From Rubrobacter_A sp965214435 (lineage in GTDB: Bacteria; Actinomycetota; Rubrobacteria; Rubrobacterales; Rubrobacteraceae), in NCBI GenBank assembly GCA_965214435.1, contig OZ243960.1, forward strand, positions 3,224,001-3,288,000: a DNA stretch of 64,000 nt, written 5' to 3'. The position numbers and the translations under genes are program-made. Numbering within the stretch: the stretch's first letter is position 1; each line of letters opens with the position of its first letter. The notes under the pieces were generated by a model, which did no database searches, was not told the origin of the DNA, and saw only the letters and a program-made list of their open reading frames with translations. Positions 1 to 9,900 of this stretch are shown here, piece by piece.

Positions 1-2029
1 AGAGCGGCACCAGCGCTCGGATAACCTGCCCGCCGCCACGGGAGTCCATACCCTGGATCTGTCCGCGCCGCGCCGAGAGGTCGCCCATGACATCGCCCAT
101 AAACTCCTCGGGCACGACGACCTCGACGTCCATCATCGGCTCCAGCAAGACCGGGTTGGCTCGCTTGAGGGCTTCCTTGGCGGCCATGCTGCCCGCTATC
201 TGGAACGCCATCTCCGAAGAGTCCACGTCGTGGTAGGAACCGTCAACCAGTTCCACCTTTACGTCCACGACCGGATAACCGGCCACCGGACCGTCGTCGA
301 GCGCGCCCTGGATGCCCTTGTCGACCGACGGGATGTACTCCCGCGGGATAACGCCACCGACGATCTTGTTGTCGAAGGTGTAGTTATCCTCGTCGTTGTA
401 CTCCAGATTGATAACCGCGTGCCCGAACTGACCGCGCCCACCGGTCTGACGTACGAAACGTCCCTCGATGTTCTCGACCCGCTTGCGCACGGTCTCCCGG
501 TAGGCGACCTGCGGCTTGCCGATGTTCGCATCCACCCGGAACTCCCGCAGGAGCCGGTCGAGGATGATCTCCAGGTGCAACTCGCCCATACCGCTGATGA
601 TCGTCTGCCCGGTCTCCTCGTCGCCCCGCACGGAGAACGTCGGGTCCTCTTCGGCGAGCTTCTGGAGCGCCTGGGTCAGCTTCTCCTGGTCAACCTTGGT
701 CTTGGGCTCGATGGCCTGCGCGATGACCGGCTCCGGGAACACCATCTGCTCCAGGACCGGCTGATCCGGGTCGTCCACGCTGACCAGCGTATCGCCGGTA
801 CCCGTGTCCGAAAGTCCGATAGCCGCCACTAACTCCCCGGCGTACACTTCCTCGCGCTGCTCACGGGAGTTGGCGTGTAGCTGCAAAAGGCGGCCAACAC
901 GCTCGCGGCGGCCCTTGGTCGTGTTCATTACATACGAGCCGCTCTTGAGCGTACCGGAGTACACCCGCATGTAGGTCAGCTTCCCGACGTGCGGGTCGGA
1001 CTGCACCTTGAAGGCGAGCGCCGCCAGCGGACCGTTCTCGTCGGCCTCGCGGGTGATCTCCTCGCCGTCCTGGGACATGCCCTGTACCGGCGGCACGTCC
1101 AGCGGGCTCGGCAGGTAGTCGATAACCCCGTCGAGGAGCGGCTGAACGCCCTTGTTCTTGAACGCCGACCCGCAGAAGACCGGGGTCATCTGGATGCTCA
1201 GGGTAGCCGCGCGGATAGCAGCCCGCAGCATGTCGTCGTCGATCTCCTCGCCGTCGAGGTAGAGCATCATTAGCTCTTCGTCCTGGTCAGAGACCGCTTC
1301 GAGCAACTGCTCCCGGTACTCCTCGGCGAGCGTCCGCATATCCTCGGGGATTTCGGTCTCTTCCCACTGGGTGCCCATCTCGTCGTTGTAGACGATCGCG
1401 TTCATCTCAACGAGGTCGATAATGCCCTTGAGGTCCGACTCAGCCCCTATCGGCAACTGCACCGGAATAGCGTTCGCCTGTAGCCGGTCCCGCATCGTGT
1501 CGACGGCCTTGTAGAAATCCGCCCCGATGCGGTCCATCTTGTTGACAAACGCTATCCGCGGAACCCCATACTTGTCCGCCTGACGCCACACCGTCTCCGA
1601 CTGTGGCTCAACCCCCGCCACGGAGTCAAAAAGGGCGATAGAGCCGTCCAGAACCCGCAGGCTCCGCTCGACCTCTACCGTAAAGTCCACGTGCCCGGGC
1701 GTGTCTATAATGTTGACGCGGTGCTGCTCGGGGATGCGGCTGCTAACGACGTCGTTAGCCTTGCTCTTGCCGTTCTTGCCCGCACCAGTTTCTAGGCCAC
1801 CCCAGAATACGGTGGTCGCGGCGCTCGTTATGGTAATGCCGCGCTCGCGCTCCTGGGCCATCCAGTCCATAACGGCGTTACCGTCGTGGACCTCACCCAG
1901 CTTGTGGGTCAGGCCGGCGTAGAGCAGGATGCGCTCGGTCGTCGTCGTCTTGCCCGCGTCGATGTGGGCCATAATTCCAATATTACGTACCCGCCGGAGC
2001 GGGATCTTCTTAGCAACAGATACAGCCAT
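1..2029 (-). CDS. fusA: Translation elongation factor G (3' end cut by window edge)
   Basis: EF-G is the ribosomal translocase GTPase; it moves tRNA-mRNA after peptide transfer and helps recycle ribosomes. The ATG at 2029 opens a frame starting MAVSVAKKIPL. The G1 motif AHIDAGKTT is at about residues 20-28, ERGITIT follows, and the G3 motif DTPGHVDF is at about residues 109-116. About 676 residues are visible and the C-terminal end of domain V lies outside the window. An insertion of about 24 extra residues sits between switch I (TTVFW) and the HRVNIIDTPGH strand, where most EF-Gs have two residues. The gene starts 12 bases after the rpsG stop and is the last visible gene of the rpsL-rpsG-fusA string. 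Confidence 0.97.
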   Translation of the reverse strand, partial: MAVSVAKKIPLRRVRNIGIMAHIDAGKTTTTERILLYAGLTHKLGEVHDGNAVMDWMAQERERGITITSAATTVFWGGLETGAGKNGKSKANDVVSSRIPEQHRVNIIDTPGHVDFTVEVERSLRVLDGSIALFDSVAGVEPQSETVWRQADKYGVPRIAFVNKMDRIGADFYKAVDTMRDRLQANAIPVQLPIGAESDLKGIIDLVEMNAIVYNDEMGTQWEETEIPEDMRTLAEEYREQLLEAVSDQDEELMMLYLDGEEIDDDMLRAAIRAATLSIQMTPVFCGSAFKNKGVQPLLDGVIDYLPSPLDVPPVQGMSQDGEEITREADENGPLAALAFKVQSDPHVGKLTYMRVYSGTLKSGSYVMNTTKGRRERVGRLLQLHANSREQREEVYAGELVAAIGLSDTGTGDTLVSVDDPDQPVLEQMVFPEPVIAQAIEPKTKVDQEKLTQALQKLAEEDPTFSVRGDEETGQTIISGMGELHLEIILDRLLREFRVDANIGKPQVAYRETVRKRVENIEGRFVRQTGGRGQFGHAVINLEYNDEDNYTFDNKIVGGVIPREYIPSVDKGIQGALDDGPVAGYPVVDVKVELVDGSYHDVDSSEMAFQIAGSMAAKEALKRANPVLLEPMMDVEVVVPEEFMGDVMGDLSARRGQIQGMDSRGGGQVIRALVPL

Positions 2030-2041
2030 AATGTTTCCTTA

Positions 2042-2512
2042 TCACCACCTGTAGTGTGCAAATGCCCGGTTGGCTTCGGCCATCCGGTGTGTATCGTCCT
2101 TGCGCTTGACGCTCGTGCCCGTGTTGTCTTTGGCGTCGAGGATCTCCCCGGCCAGCCTCTGACCCATCGTCTTCTCCCGACGGCCCCTAGCATAGCCAAC
2201 GAGCCACCGCAGCCCGAGCGTGTTGGCCCGCCGCGGGTTTACCTCGATCGGCACCTGGTACGTAGCGCCACCGACCCGGCGGCTACGAACCTCCAGGCGC
2301 GGCCGGACGTTGTCCATGGCGTTGGTGAGCACCGTAACCGGGCTCGTGCCGGTCCGCTCCTCGACCATCGAGAGGGCGTCGTAGACTATCCTCTCCGCCG
2401 TGCTCTTCTTGCCGTCCAGCATGATCTTGTTGGTCAACTGCTGTACCAGCACACTCCCGTAAACCGGGTCCGACGGTACTACCTTTTTTGGCGGCGCTGC
2501 TCTGCGCGGCAT
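2042..2512 (-). CDS. rpsG: 30S ribosomal protein S7
   Basis: S7 is a primary 16S rRNA binder that nucleates the 30S head and lines the E site. The product is 156 residues, normal for bacterial S7. It begins MPRRAAPPKK and contains the conserved stretches KSTAERIVYDAL (about residues 36-47), NVRPRLEVRSRRVGG (about 68-82) and RWLVGYARGR (about 102-111). It lies between rpsL and fusA in the usual str-operon order, 23 bases after rpsL and 12 before fusA, so co-transcription and translational coupling are likely. Confidence 0.98.
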   Translation of the reverse strand: MPRRAAPPKKVVPSDPVYGSVLVQQLTNKIMLDGKKSTAERIVYDALSMVEERTGTSPVTVLTNAMDNVRPRLEVRSRRVGGATYQVPIEVNPRRANTLGLRWLVGYARGRREKTMGQRLAGEILDAKDNTGTSVKRKDDTHRMAEANRAFAHYRW

Positions 2513-2535
2513 CTTCTACCTTCCTACCTATTTAT

Positions 2536-2907
2536 CTAGCGGGGCTTCTTCGTACCGTACTTCGAGCGACTCGACTTACGGTTGTTTACACCTAAAGTGT
2601 CCAGAGCCCCCCGCACTACCTTGTACCGCACGCCCGGCAGGTCCTTGACCCGCCCGCCACGCACCAGAACCACGGAGTGCTCCTGCAAGTTGTGGCCTTC
2701 GCCCGGCACGTAAGCCGTGACCTCCATACCGTTCGTTAGCCGAACACGGGCTATTTTACGGAGAGCCGAGTTGGGCTTTTTCGGTGTGGTCGTCGATACG
2801 CGGGTACACACTCCCCGGCGCTGGGGCGAGCCGAGCAGAGCCGGTGTCGCCGTTTTCTTTGTCTGGCGCTCACGCTCCTTGCGCACGAGCTGGTTCGTCG
2901 TCGGCAT
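2536..2907 (-). CDS. rpsL: 30S ribosomal protein S12
   Basis: S12 sits at the decoding centre of the 30S subunit. The product is 123 residues from the ATG at 2907 (MPTTNQLVRK). A GTG two codons upstream is in frame, but the AGAGGGG ribosome-binding site is correctly spaced (7 bases) only for the ATG. The streptomycin-relevant loops are of wild type: TPKKPNSALRK keeps the lysine at the E. coli K42 position, and GRVKDLPGVRY keeps the second lysine. It follows rpoC after about 105 bases and precedes rpsG. Confidence 0.98.
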   Translation of the reverse strand: MPTTNQLVRKERERQTKKTATPALLGSPQRRGVCTRVSTTTPKKPNSALRKIARVRLTNGMEVTAYVPGEGHNLQEHSVVLVRGGRVKDLPGVRYKVVRGALDTLGVNNRKSSRSKYGTKKPR

Positions 2908-3018
2908 AGCCACGCCCCTCTTTCTAGTCTTGGAATAGGAACAACGTACAAACGCGCCGCGGCCTAGGCGAAGCTATCCAAAGATAACCGCCCTTAACCA
3001 CGACGCGTTATTTTAGGC

Positions 3019-6000
3019 TTATGAAGCCGCTATGTCAAGCTCATCCACACTCTGGGACTCGTATCCCTCGACAGTCACCCTGAGCTGACGGTACTGCGGC
3101 AGCCCGGTAGCGGCCGGAATGAGCTTCCCGATAATAACGTTCTCCTTGAGCCCCGCGAGGTTGTCCACCTTACCTTCAATGGCCGCGTCGGTCAGCACCC
3201 GGGCGGTCTCCTGGAAGGAGGCTGCTGATAAGAAGCTGTCGGTCGCAAGCGAGGCCTTGGTTATACCCATGAGGACGGTGTGGGCCGTTGCCGGCTGCCC
3301 GCCTTCCTCCTCGACCCGCTCGTTCTCCGCGCGGAGCGTAAAGCGGTCGGCGACCTGCTCGGGCAGCAGGGTCGTGTCACCCGGATCGTCCACGATGACC
3401 TTGCGGAGCATCTGGCGGACGATGACCTCGATGTGCTTGTCGTGGATGTCCACGCCCTGAGCCCGGTAGACCCTCTGCACCTCGCCGACGAGGTAGCGCT
3501 CGGTCTGGGTTGTGCCCCGGTTGTAGCGCAGGTCGTTCTCCAGGATGGCGTGCGGGTAGACCGAACCCTCCGTGACCGGGGTGTTCGCCCGGATCTCCGC
3601 CCCTTCCTGGACCTCGCTCCGCAAGAGCTGACGCTCGACGCGGTACTCCCGGCTCTCCGTACCGTCCGAAGAGGTAAGGACGACCTTTATTATGCGGTCG
3701 GAGTCGGTTTCTTCGAGGGTTACGTGGCCGTCGATCTCGGCTATCGTCGCCTCCGCCTTCGGATGCCGGGCCTCGAAAAGCTCGACTACCCGCGGCAGAC
3801 CGGCTGTGATGTCCTCCCCGGCGATACCGCCGGTGTGGAAGGTCCGCATCGTAAGCTGCGTGCCCGGCTCGCCAATGGACTGCGCCGCGATAATGCCGAC
3901 GGCCTCGCCCACGTCCACATGCCGGTAGGTCGAGAGCGACCGTCCGTAGCAGTTCTGGCAGACCCCGAGGGAGTTCTCGCACTTGGACGGCGTCCGCACC
4001 GGGATCATGGTCTCGCGGGACAGCGTCCGCTGCCACTCGGCCGCTACTTTCGGCGTTATGTCCACGCCAGCCTCGGCCATGAACTCGCCGGTCTCCGGGT
4101 TTACGAGGTCCCGGGCCAGGTAGCGGGCAGCGATGGAGTGGTTGGCGTCACCCCGTCCCCCGTCGAGGAACAGCGGGAGGTCGATGTAGCCCTCGGTGCC
4201 GCAGTCCTCGCCATGAACGACGACGTCCTGGGAGACATCGACGAGCCTACGCGTCAGGTAGCCGGAGTCGGCGGTCCGGAGCGCAGTGTCGGCCTGACCC
4301 TTCCGGGCGCCGTGGGTCGAGGTGAAGTACTCTAGGACCGAGAGGCCCTCCATGAAGTTAGACTTCACGGGCTCCTCGATGATCTCACCCTTCGTGTTGG
4401 TCATAAGGCCCCGCATACCGGCGAGCTGGGTGATCTGGGAGTAGTTACCCCGGGCGCCGGAGTTTGCCATCATGGTGATCGGGTTCAGGCGGTACAGGTT
4501 GTTCTTCATGGCCGTTTCGACCTCGTTTTTGGCCGTGGTCCACAGCCCTATGACCCGCTCCAGCCGCTCGTCGTCGGAGATAAAGCCCTGGTCCCACTGG
4601 TCCTCGACCTCATCGACCGTGTCCTGATAACGCTCCAGGATCTCGGCTTTCTGCTCCGGCACCACGATGTCGTTCTTGCCGACCGAGACCCCGGCCCGGG
4701 TAGCCGTGTGGAAGCCAACCCTCTTGAGGGTATCGAGCAACTGGCTGACGAGCTCCGTCGGGTAGCGGTCGACGTACTCCGCAACGAGGTCTTTGACCTC
4801 TCCCTTTTTCAAGAGGTGGTTCAGGAACTCATACTGTTCGGGCTTGTAGGCGTCGCCGAGGTAGCTCCGCAGCGCCCCTTCGATATTCTCGTTGAAGATC
4901 ACCCGCCCGAGGCTGGTCTCGATCCGCTCGCTGTCTATCCCCTTCCGGCGGAAGAGAACCTTGTCGTGGAGCTTGAGCGAGCCTTCTTTGTAAGCAGCCT
5001 CCGCCTCATCGTAGGAGGAGATGTAAGCTTTCGGGCTCTCTTCCTCGAAGCCGTCGTCGGTGTAGGTTATGTAGTACAGCCCGAGCACCATGTCCTGCGA
5101 GGGAACCGCTATCGGGAACCCGTTCGACGGCTGCAGGATGTTCTGGGTCGAGAGCATGAGGATGCGGGCCTCGGCCTGAGCTTCCGGCGAGAGCGGCACG
5201 TGTACCGCCATCTGGTCGCCGTCGAAGTCCGCGTTGAACGCGGCGCACACGAGCGGGTGTACCTGGACCGCCTTGCCCTCGACGAGAACCGGCTCAAATG
5301 CCTGGATGCCGAGGCGGTGGAGCGTGGGGGCGCGGTTAAGGAGCACGGGGTGCTCCTGGATCACGTCCTCCAGTACGTCCCAAACCTCGGGCCGCAACCG
5401 CTCGACCATCTGCTTGGCACTCCGGATGTTCGGCGCGAGCGCCCGGTCAACGAGCACCTTCATCACGAACGGCTTGAAGAGTTCGACCGCCATAAGGCGC
5501 GGCAGCCCGCACTGGTGCATCTTCAGGCTAGGGCCGACCACGATGACCGAGCGTCCGGAGTAGTCGACGCGCTTGCCGAGCAGGTTCTGCCGGAAGCGCC
5601 CCTGCTTACCCTTGAGCATGTCAGAGAGCGACTTGAGCGCCCGGTTTCCGGCGCCGGTTACGGCGCGGCCGCGGCGGCCGTTGTCAAAGAGGGCATCTAC
5701 CGCTTCCTGGAGCATCCGCTTCTCGTTGTTCACGATCACGTCCGGCGCGCCAAGGTCTAGCAGGCGGCGCAGCCGGTTGTTGCGGTTTATTACCCGGCGG
5801 TAGAGGTCGTTGAGGTCTGATGTGGCAAAGCGGCCGCCGTCTAGCTGGACCATCGGCCTGAGGTCCGGCGGTAGAACGGGCACGCTCTCCATGATCATCC
5901 ACTCCGGCTTGTTGCCGCTGGTCCGGAACGCGTCAACGACTTTCAGGCGCTTTATGGCCTTCTGACGCTTCTGTCCCTTGGACTCGCGCACGATGTCCCG

Positions 6001-6912
6001 GAGGTCCTGGGCCTCTTCTACGAGGTCTACCTGGCGGATAAGGTCCCGGACGGCCTCAGCGCCCATGCCGCCGCGGAAGTACACGCCGTAGCCGTACTCG
6101 TCGCCGAAGCGGTCCTTCATCTCCCGGAAGAGTTCCTCGTCGTCCACAATCTCCCGGGGCTCCAGAGTCTGGAAGTTCTCCCAGGCCCGGCGGGTAAGCG
6201 CGATCTGATCGTCCACCGACCGCTGAACGTCGGCGATGGTCTCCTCGGCTTCCCGGTGTACCCTGGCGATGGCCTGCTCCCGGTCCTCTTCCGGGATGTC
6301 GGCGTACTCCTCGGTCAGCTCGTCCGGGGAACTTTCGCCCTTGATAACGCTCTCCCGCTTGGTCCGCAGCGCCTGGGTAGCGGTGATCTCCTCGTCCCGC
6401 TCGTCCCCGAGCGTGCGGATCTCCTCCTCCACCTGCTCGCGCAGACTGTCGATGTCGTTGGCCCGCTCCTCCCGGTCTACCCAGGTAACGATGGAGCTTG
6501 CGAAGTACAGCACCCGGTCGAGGTCCTTCGGGCTTATGTCGAGCAGATAACCCATCCGGCTCGGCACGCCCTTGACGAACCACACGTGGGCTATCGGGGC
6601 GGCGAGCTCTACGTGGCCCATCCGGTCCCGCCGCACGCGGGCGCGGGTTACTTCAACTCCGCACCGCTCACAGATAATGCCCTTGAAACGTATCCTCTTG
6701 TACTTCCCGCAGTAGCACTCCCAGTCCTTTGAGGGACCGAAGATACGCTCGCAGAAAAGTCCATCTTTCTCTGGCCGGAGGGTACGGTAGTTGATGGTCT
6801 CTGGCTTGGTTACCTCGCCTCGGGACCACTCCCGGATCTCATCGGCCGAGGTTAGGCCGATCGAGATCTGCTCCAGCTTGTTTATGTCTATATCGCGCTC
6901 TAAACCCTGCAA
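3019..6912 (-). CDS. rpoC: DNA-directed RNA polymerase subunit beta'
   Basis: Beta' is the catalytic magnesium-binding subunit of RNA polymerase. The product is 1297 residues. The start is TTG at 6912, chosen because AGGAGGG lies 8 bases upstream. The N-terminal zinc site is C66, C68, C81, C84. The catalytic loop NADFDGDQ is at about residues 557-564. The second zinc site uses CGTEGY (about residue 903) and CENSLGVCQNC (about residue 977). The size and lack of a large N-terminal insertion fit actinobacterial beta'. Only 3 bases separate it from the rpoB stop, so the pair is co-transcribed and probably translationally coupled. Confidence 0.98.
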   Translation of the reverse strand: MQGLERDIDINKLEQISIGLTSADEIREWSRGEVTKPETINYRTLRPEKDGLFCERIFGPSKDWECYCGKYKRIRFKGIICERCGVEVTRARVRRDRMGHVELAAPIAHVWFVKGVPSRMGYLLDISPKDLDRVLYFASSIVTWVDREERANDIDSLREQVEEEIRTLGDERDEEITATQALRTKRESVIKGESSPDELTEEYADIPEEDREQAIARVHREAEETIADVQRSVDDQIALTRRAWENFQTLEPREIVDDEELFREMKDRFGDEYGYGVYFRGGMGAEAVRDLIRQVDLVEEAQDLRDIVRESKGQKRQKAIKRLKVVDAFRTSGNKPEWMIMESVPVLPPDLRPMVQLDGGRFATSDLNDLYRRVINRNNRLRRLLDLGAPDVIVNNEKRMLQEAVDALFDNGRRGRAVTGAGNRALKSLSDMLKGKQGRFRQNLLGKRVDYSGRSVIVVGPSLKMHQCGLPRLMAVELFKPFVMKVLVDRALAPNIRSAKQMVERLRPEVWDVLEDVIQEHPVLLNRAPTLHRLGIQAFEPVLVEGKAVQVHPLVCAAFNADFDGDQMAVHVPLSPEAQAEARILMLSTQNILQPSNGFPIAVPSQDMVLGLYYITYTDDGFEEESPKAYISSYDEAEAAYKEGSLKLHDKVLFRRKGIDSERIETSLGRVIFNENIEGALRSYLGDAYKPEQYEFLNHLLKKGEVKDLVAEYVDRYPTELVSQLLDTLKRVGFHTATRAGVSVGKNDIVVPEQKAEILERYQDTVDEVEDQWDQGFISDDERLERVIGLWTTAKNEVETAMKNNLYRLNPITMMANSGARGNYSQITQLAGMRGLMTNTKGEIIEEPVKSNFMEGLSVLEYFTSTHGARKGQADTALRTADSGYLTRRLVDVSQDVVVHGEDCGTEGYIDLPLFLDGGRGDANHSIAARYLARDLVNPETGEFMAEAGVDITPKVAAEWQRTLSRETMIPVRTPSKCENSLGVCQNCYGRSLSTYRHVDVGEAVGIIAAQSIGEPGTQLTMRTFHTGGIAGEDITAGLPRVVELFEARHPKAEATIAEIDGHVTLEETDSDRIIKVVLTSSDGTESREYRVERQLLRSEVQEGAEIRANTPVTEGSVYPHAILENDLRYNRGTTQTERYLVGEVQRVYRAQGVDIHDKHIEVIVRQMLRKVIVDDPGDTTLLPEQVADRFTLRAENERVEEEGGQPATAHTVLMGITKASLATDSFLSAASFQETARVLTDAAIEGKVDNLAGLKENVIIGKLIPAATGLPQYRQLRVTVEGYESQSVDELDIAAS

Positions 6913-6915
6913 CGC

Positions 6916-9900
6916 TTACATCCCTCCTGTGGCGAAGGTATCCGGTGTCTCGTCCAAACTGCCCGTCGGCTCCTCGCGGCTGAGGTTGATCCCGAGTGCT
7001 CTTGCGGCCTCGTCCCAATCCCGGCGGTCCTGGTCTTCGGCCGCAGCCTCCGAGTTGTAGACCGGCTTGACCGAGAGCCCGAGCGACTGCATCTCTTTGA
7101 GCAGCACCTTGAAGCTCGCCGGTACACCAGGCTCCGGTATGTTCTCGCCCTTTACTATGGACTCGTAGCTCTTTACCCGGCCGACCCTATCGTCGCTCTT
7201 TATCGTCAGTAGCTCCTGTAGCGTGTGCGCCGCGCCGTAGGCTTCGAGCGCCCACACCTCCATCTCCCCGAAGCGCTGGCCGCCGAACTGCGCCTTACCG
7301 CCTAAGGGCTGCTGGGTTACCAGCGAGTAAGGTCCGGTTGACCGCGCGTGGATCTTGTCGTCCACGAGGTGGAGGAGCTTCAGTATGTACATGTAGCCGA
7401 TCGTGATCCGACCGTCGAACGGCTCGCCGGTCCGCCCGTCGTACAGGGTGACCTTGCCGCCGCGGCCCATGCCGACCTTGCGGCCGCCGTCCTGGTTTAC
7501 GTGCTCTATGGCCTGGTTTATGTCCTCGACTTCGGCCCCCGAGAAAACGGGTGTCGAGACAAAGACCGGCTCGCCGCCGTTCTCGCCGAGACCCTGGCTC
7601 GCGGCCCACCCGAGGTGGGTTTCGAGGATCTGGCCGATGTTCATTCGGCTCGGTACGCCGAGCGGCGAGAGTATTACGTCCACCGGCGTCCCGTCCTCCA
7701 TGAACGGCATGTCCTCTTCGGGAACGATCTTCGAGATGACGCCCTTGTTGCCGTGGCGTCCGGCGAGCTTGTCGCCCTCGGCGATCTTGCGCTTTTTGGC
7801 TACAAAGACCCGAACCATCTCGTTGACGCCGGGCTGCAACTCGTCGCCGTCTTCCCGGCCGAAACGCTTGACGTCTATGACGACGCCGCCCTCGCCGTGA
7901 GGGACCTTGAGCGAAGAGTCTTTTACCTCCCGCGCCTTCTCGCCGAAGATGGCCCGCAAGAGCTTCTCCTCCGGGGTCGGCTCGGACTCGCCCTTCGGCG
8001 TGACCTTGCCTACGAGCACGTCGCCCGAGTTGACCTCGGCGCCGATGCGGATGATGCCGTCGGAGTCTAGGTTCATCAGGACGTCGTCGGAGGCGTTCGG
8101 GATGTCCCGCGTGATCTCCTCCGGCCCGAGCTTGGTGTCCCGCGCCTGGACCTCGTACTCCTCGATGTGGATCGAGGTCATCGTGTCGTCTTTGACGAGC
8201 TTCTCGGAGATGATGATCGCGTCCTCGAAGTTGTACCCCTCCCACGGCATGAACGCCACGCAAAGGTTCTTTCCAAGCGCGAGCTCTCCCTGGTCGGTCG
8301 AAGACCCGTCAGCCAGTACCGACCCGGCCCCGACGGAATCACCCTCGCTTACGAGTGGTCGCTGGTTTACACAGGTGCCCTGGTTGGAGCGGGCGAACTT
8401 CCGGAGGCGGTACTCGTCCACCTCGCCGTCCTCGCGGCGGACCGAGATTTTACCGGCCGTTACCCGCTCGACGGTGCCGCCGTTGCGGGCGAGCGTTACG
8501 TCGCCGGTGTCGGTCGCCGCCCGGAACTCCATGCCAGTCCCAACGTACGGAGCCTCGCTCCTGAGTAGCGGCACGGCCTGCCGCTGCATGTTGGCGCCCA
8601 TCAAGGCCCGGTTGGCGTCGTCGTGCTCCAAAAACGGTATGAGCGCCGTACCGACAGATACGGTCTGCAACGAGGCGACGTCCATGTAGTCGACTTCTCC
8701 CGGGGAGACGGTCGCCACGTCGGCACCCTGCGTCCGGGCGAGGACCTGATCCTCTATTATCCGGCCGGTCCCTTCCTCTAGCTCGGTGCTCGCCTGGGCT
8801 ATGGTAAAGCCTTCCTCCTCGTCAGCCGAGAGGAAGTCGATCTCATCGGTAGCAACCCCGTCGCGCACCCGCCGGTACGGCGTCTGCACGAAACCGTAAT
8901 TGTCCACGGTCGCGAACGTCGAGAGCTGCCCGATAAGCCCGATGTTTGGACCCTCCGGAGTCTCGATAGGACACATCCGCCCGTAGTGGGTCGGGTGCAC
9001 GTCACGCACCTCTATCGGGGCCCGCTCGCGGCTAAGACCACCGGCCCCCATCGCTGAAAGCCGCCGCCGGTGCGAAAGCCCGGAGAGCGTATTCGTCTGA
9101 TCCATGAACTGTGAGAGCTGCGAGGAGCCGAAGAACTCTTTTATGGCGCTGGCGACCGGCTTGGTGTTGACCACACTCTGCGGCGTTATGGTGTCCGCGT
9201 CCTGGGTCGTCATCCGCTCCCGGATAACCCGCTCCATACGGTACATCCCGATCCGGAACGCCTCCTGAACGAGCTCTCCCACGGTCCGCAGACGCCGGTT
9301 GCCGAAGTGCTCGTACTCGTCGAGCAGGTGCCGATGGCGCTCGTAGTTGATCCGCCCGAACTCCTCCTCGTCGGAGAGCCCTTCCGAGATCTCAAGCAGC
9401 CGCTTTAGGAGCCCTTCGATGTCCTCGATGGTCAGCGTCATGGTCTCACTGTCGACGTCGACCTTGAGCTTCTTGTTTACCTTGTACCGCCCGACCTCCG
9501 AGAGGTCGTAGCGCTTCGGGTCAAAGAACAGCCCGTCAACCATGTTCTGCGCGTTCTCCAGGTTGACCGGCTCACCCGGCCGCTGCCGCCGGAAGACCTC
9601 CAGAAGCGCGCTGTCGCGGTCCGGCGTGTCGTCCCGCTCTAGCGTGTTGCGGATCAACCACGAGTCATTGAAGCGAGACAGGAGCTCTTCCGGACCGCCC
9701 ATGTCGAGCGCCTTCAGGAGCACCGTAACCGGCAGCTTCCGCTTGCGGTCGATGCGCACCGATACGAAACCCTTGGTCTCGACCTCGAACTCCAGCCACG
9801 AGCCACGCGCCGGCATCAGGCTGGCCGTAAGGACCTGCTTTACAGCGTCTTTCGGCTCCATAATGTACGCGCCCGGTGACCGCACGAGCTGCGTAACCAC

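Noticed and set aside
1724..1801. EF-G insert as a functional second ATP/GTP site because of GAGKNGKS
   Set aside because: An isolated 8-residue match without a surrounding P-loop fold is likely chance; only the insertion itself is reported.
3280..5760. Long plus-strand reading frames (351 and 350 codons) opposite rpoC
   Set aside because: They are mirror frames of the GC-rich rpoC gene; rpoC is conserved throughout and the frames show no family features or ribosome sites.
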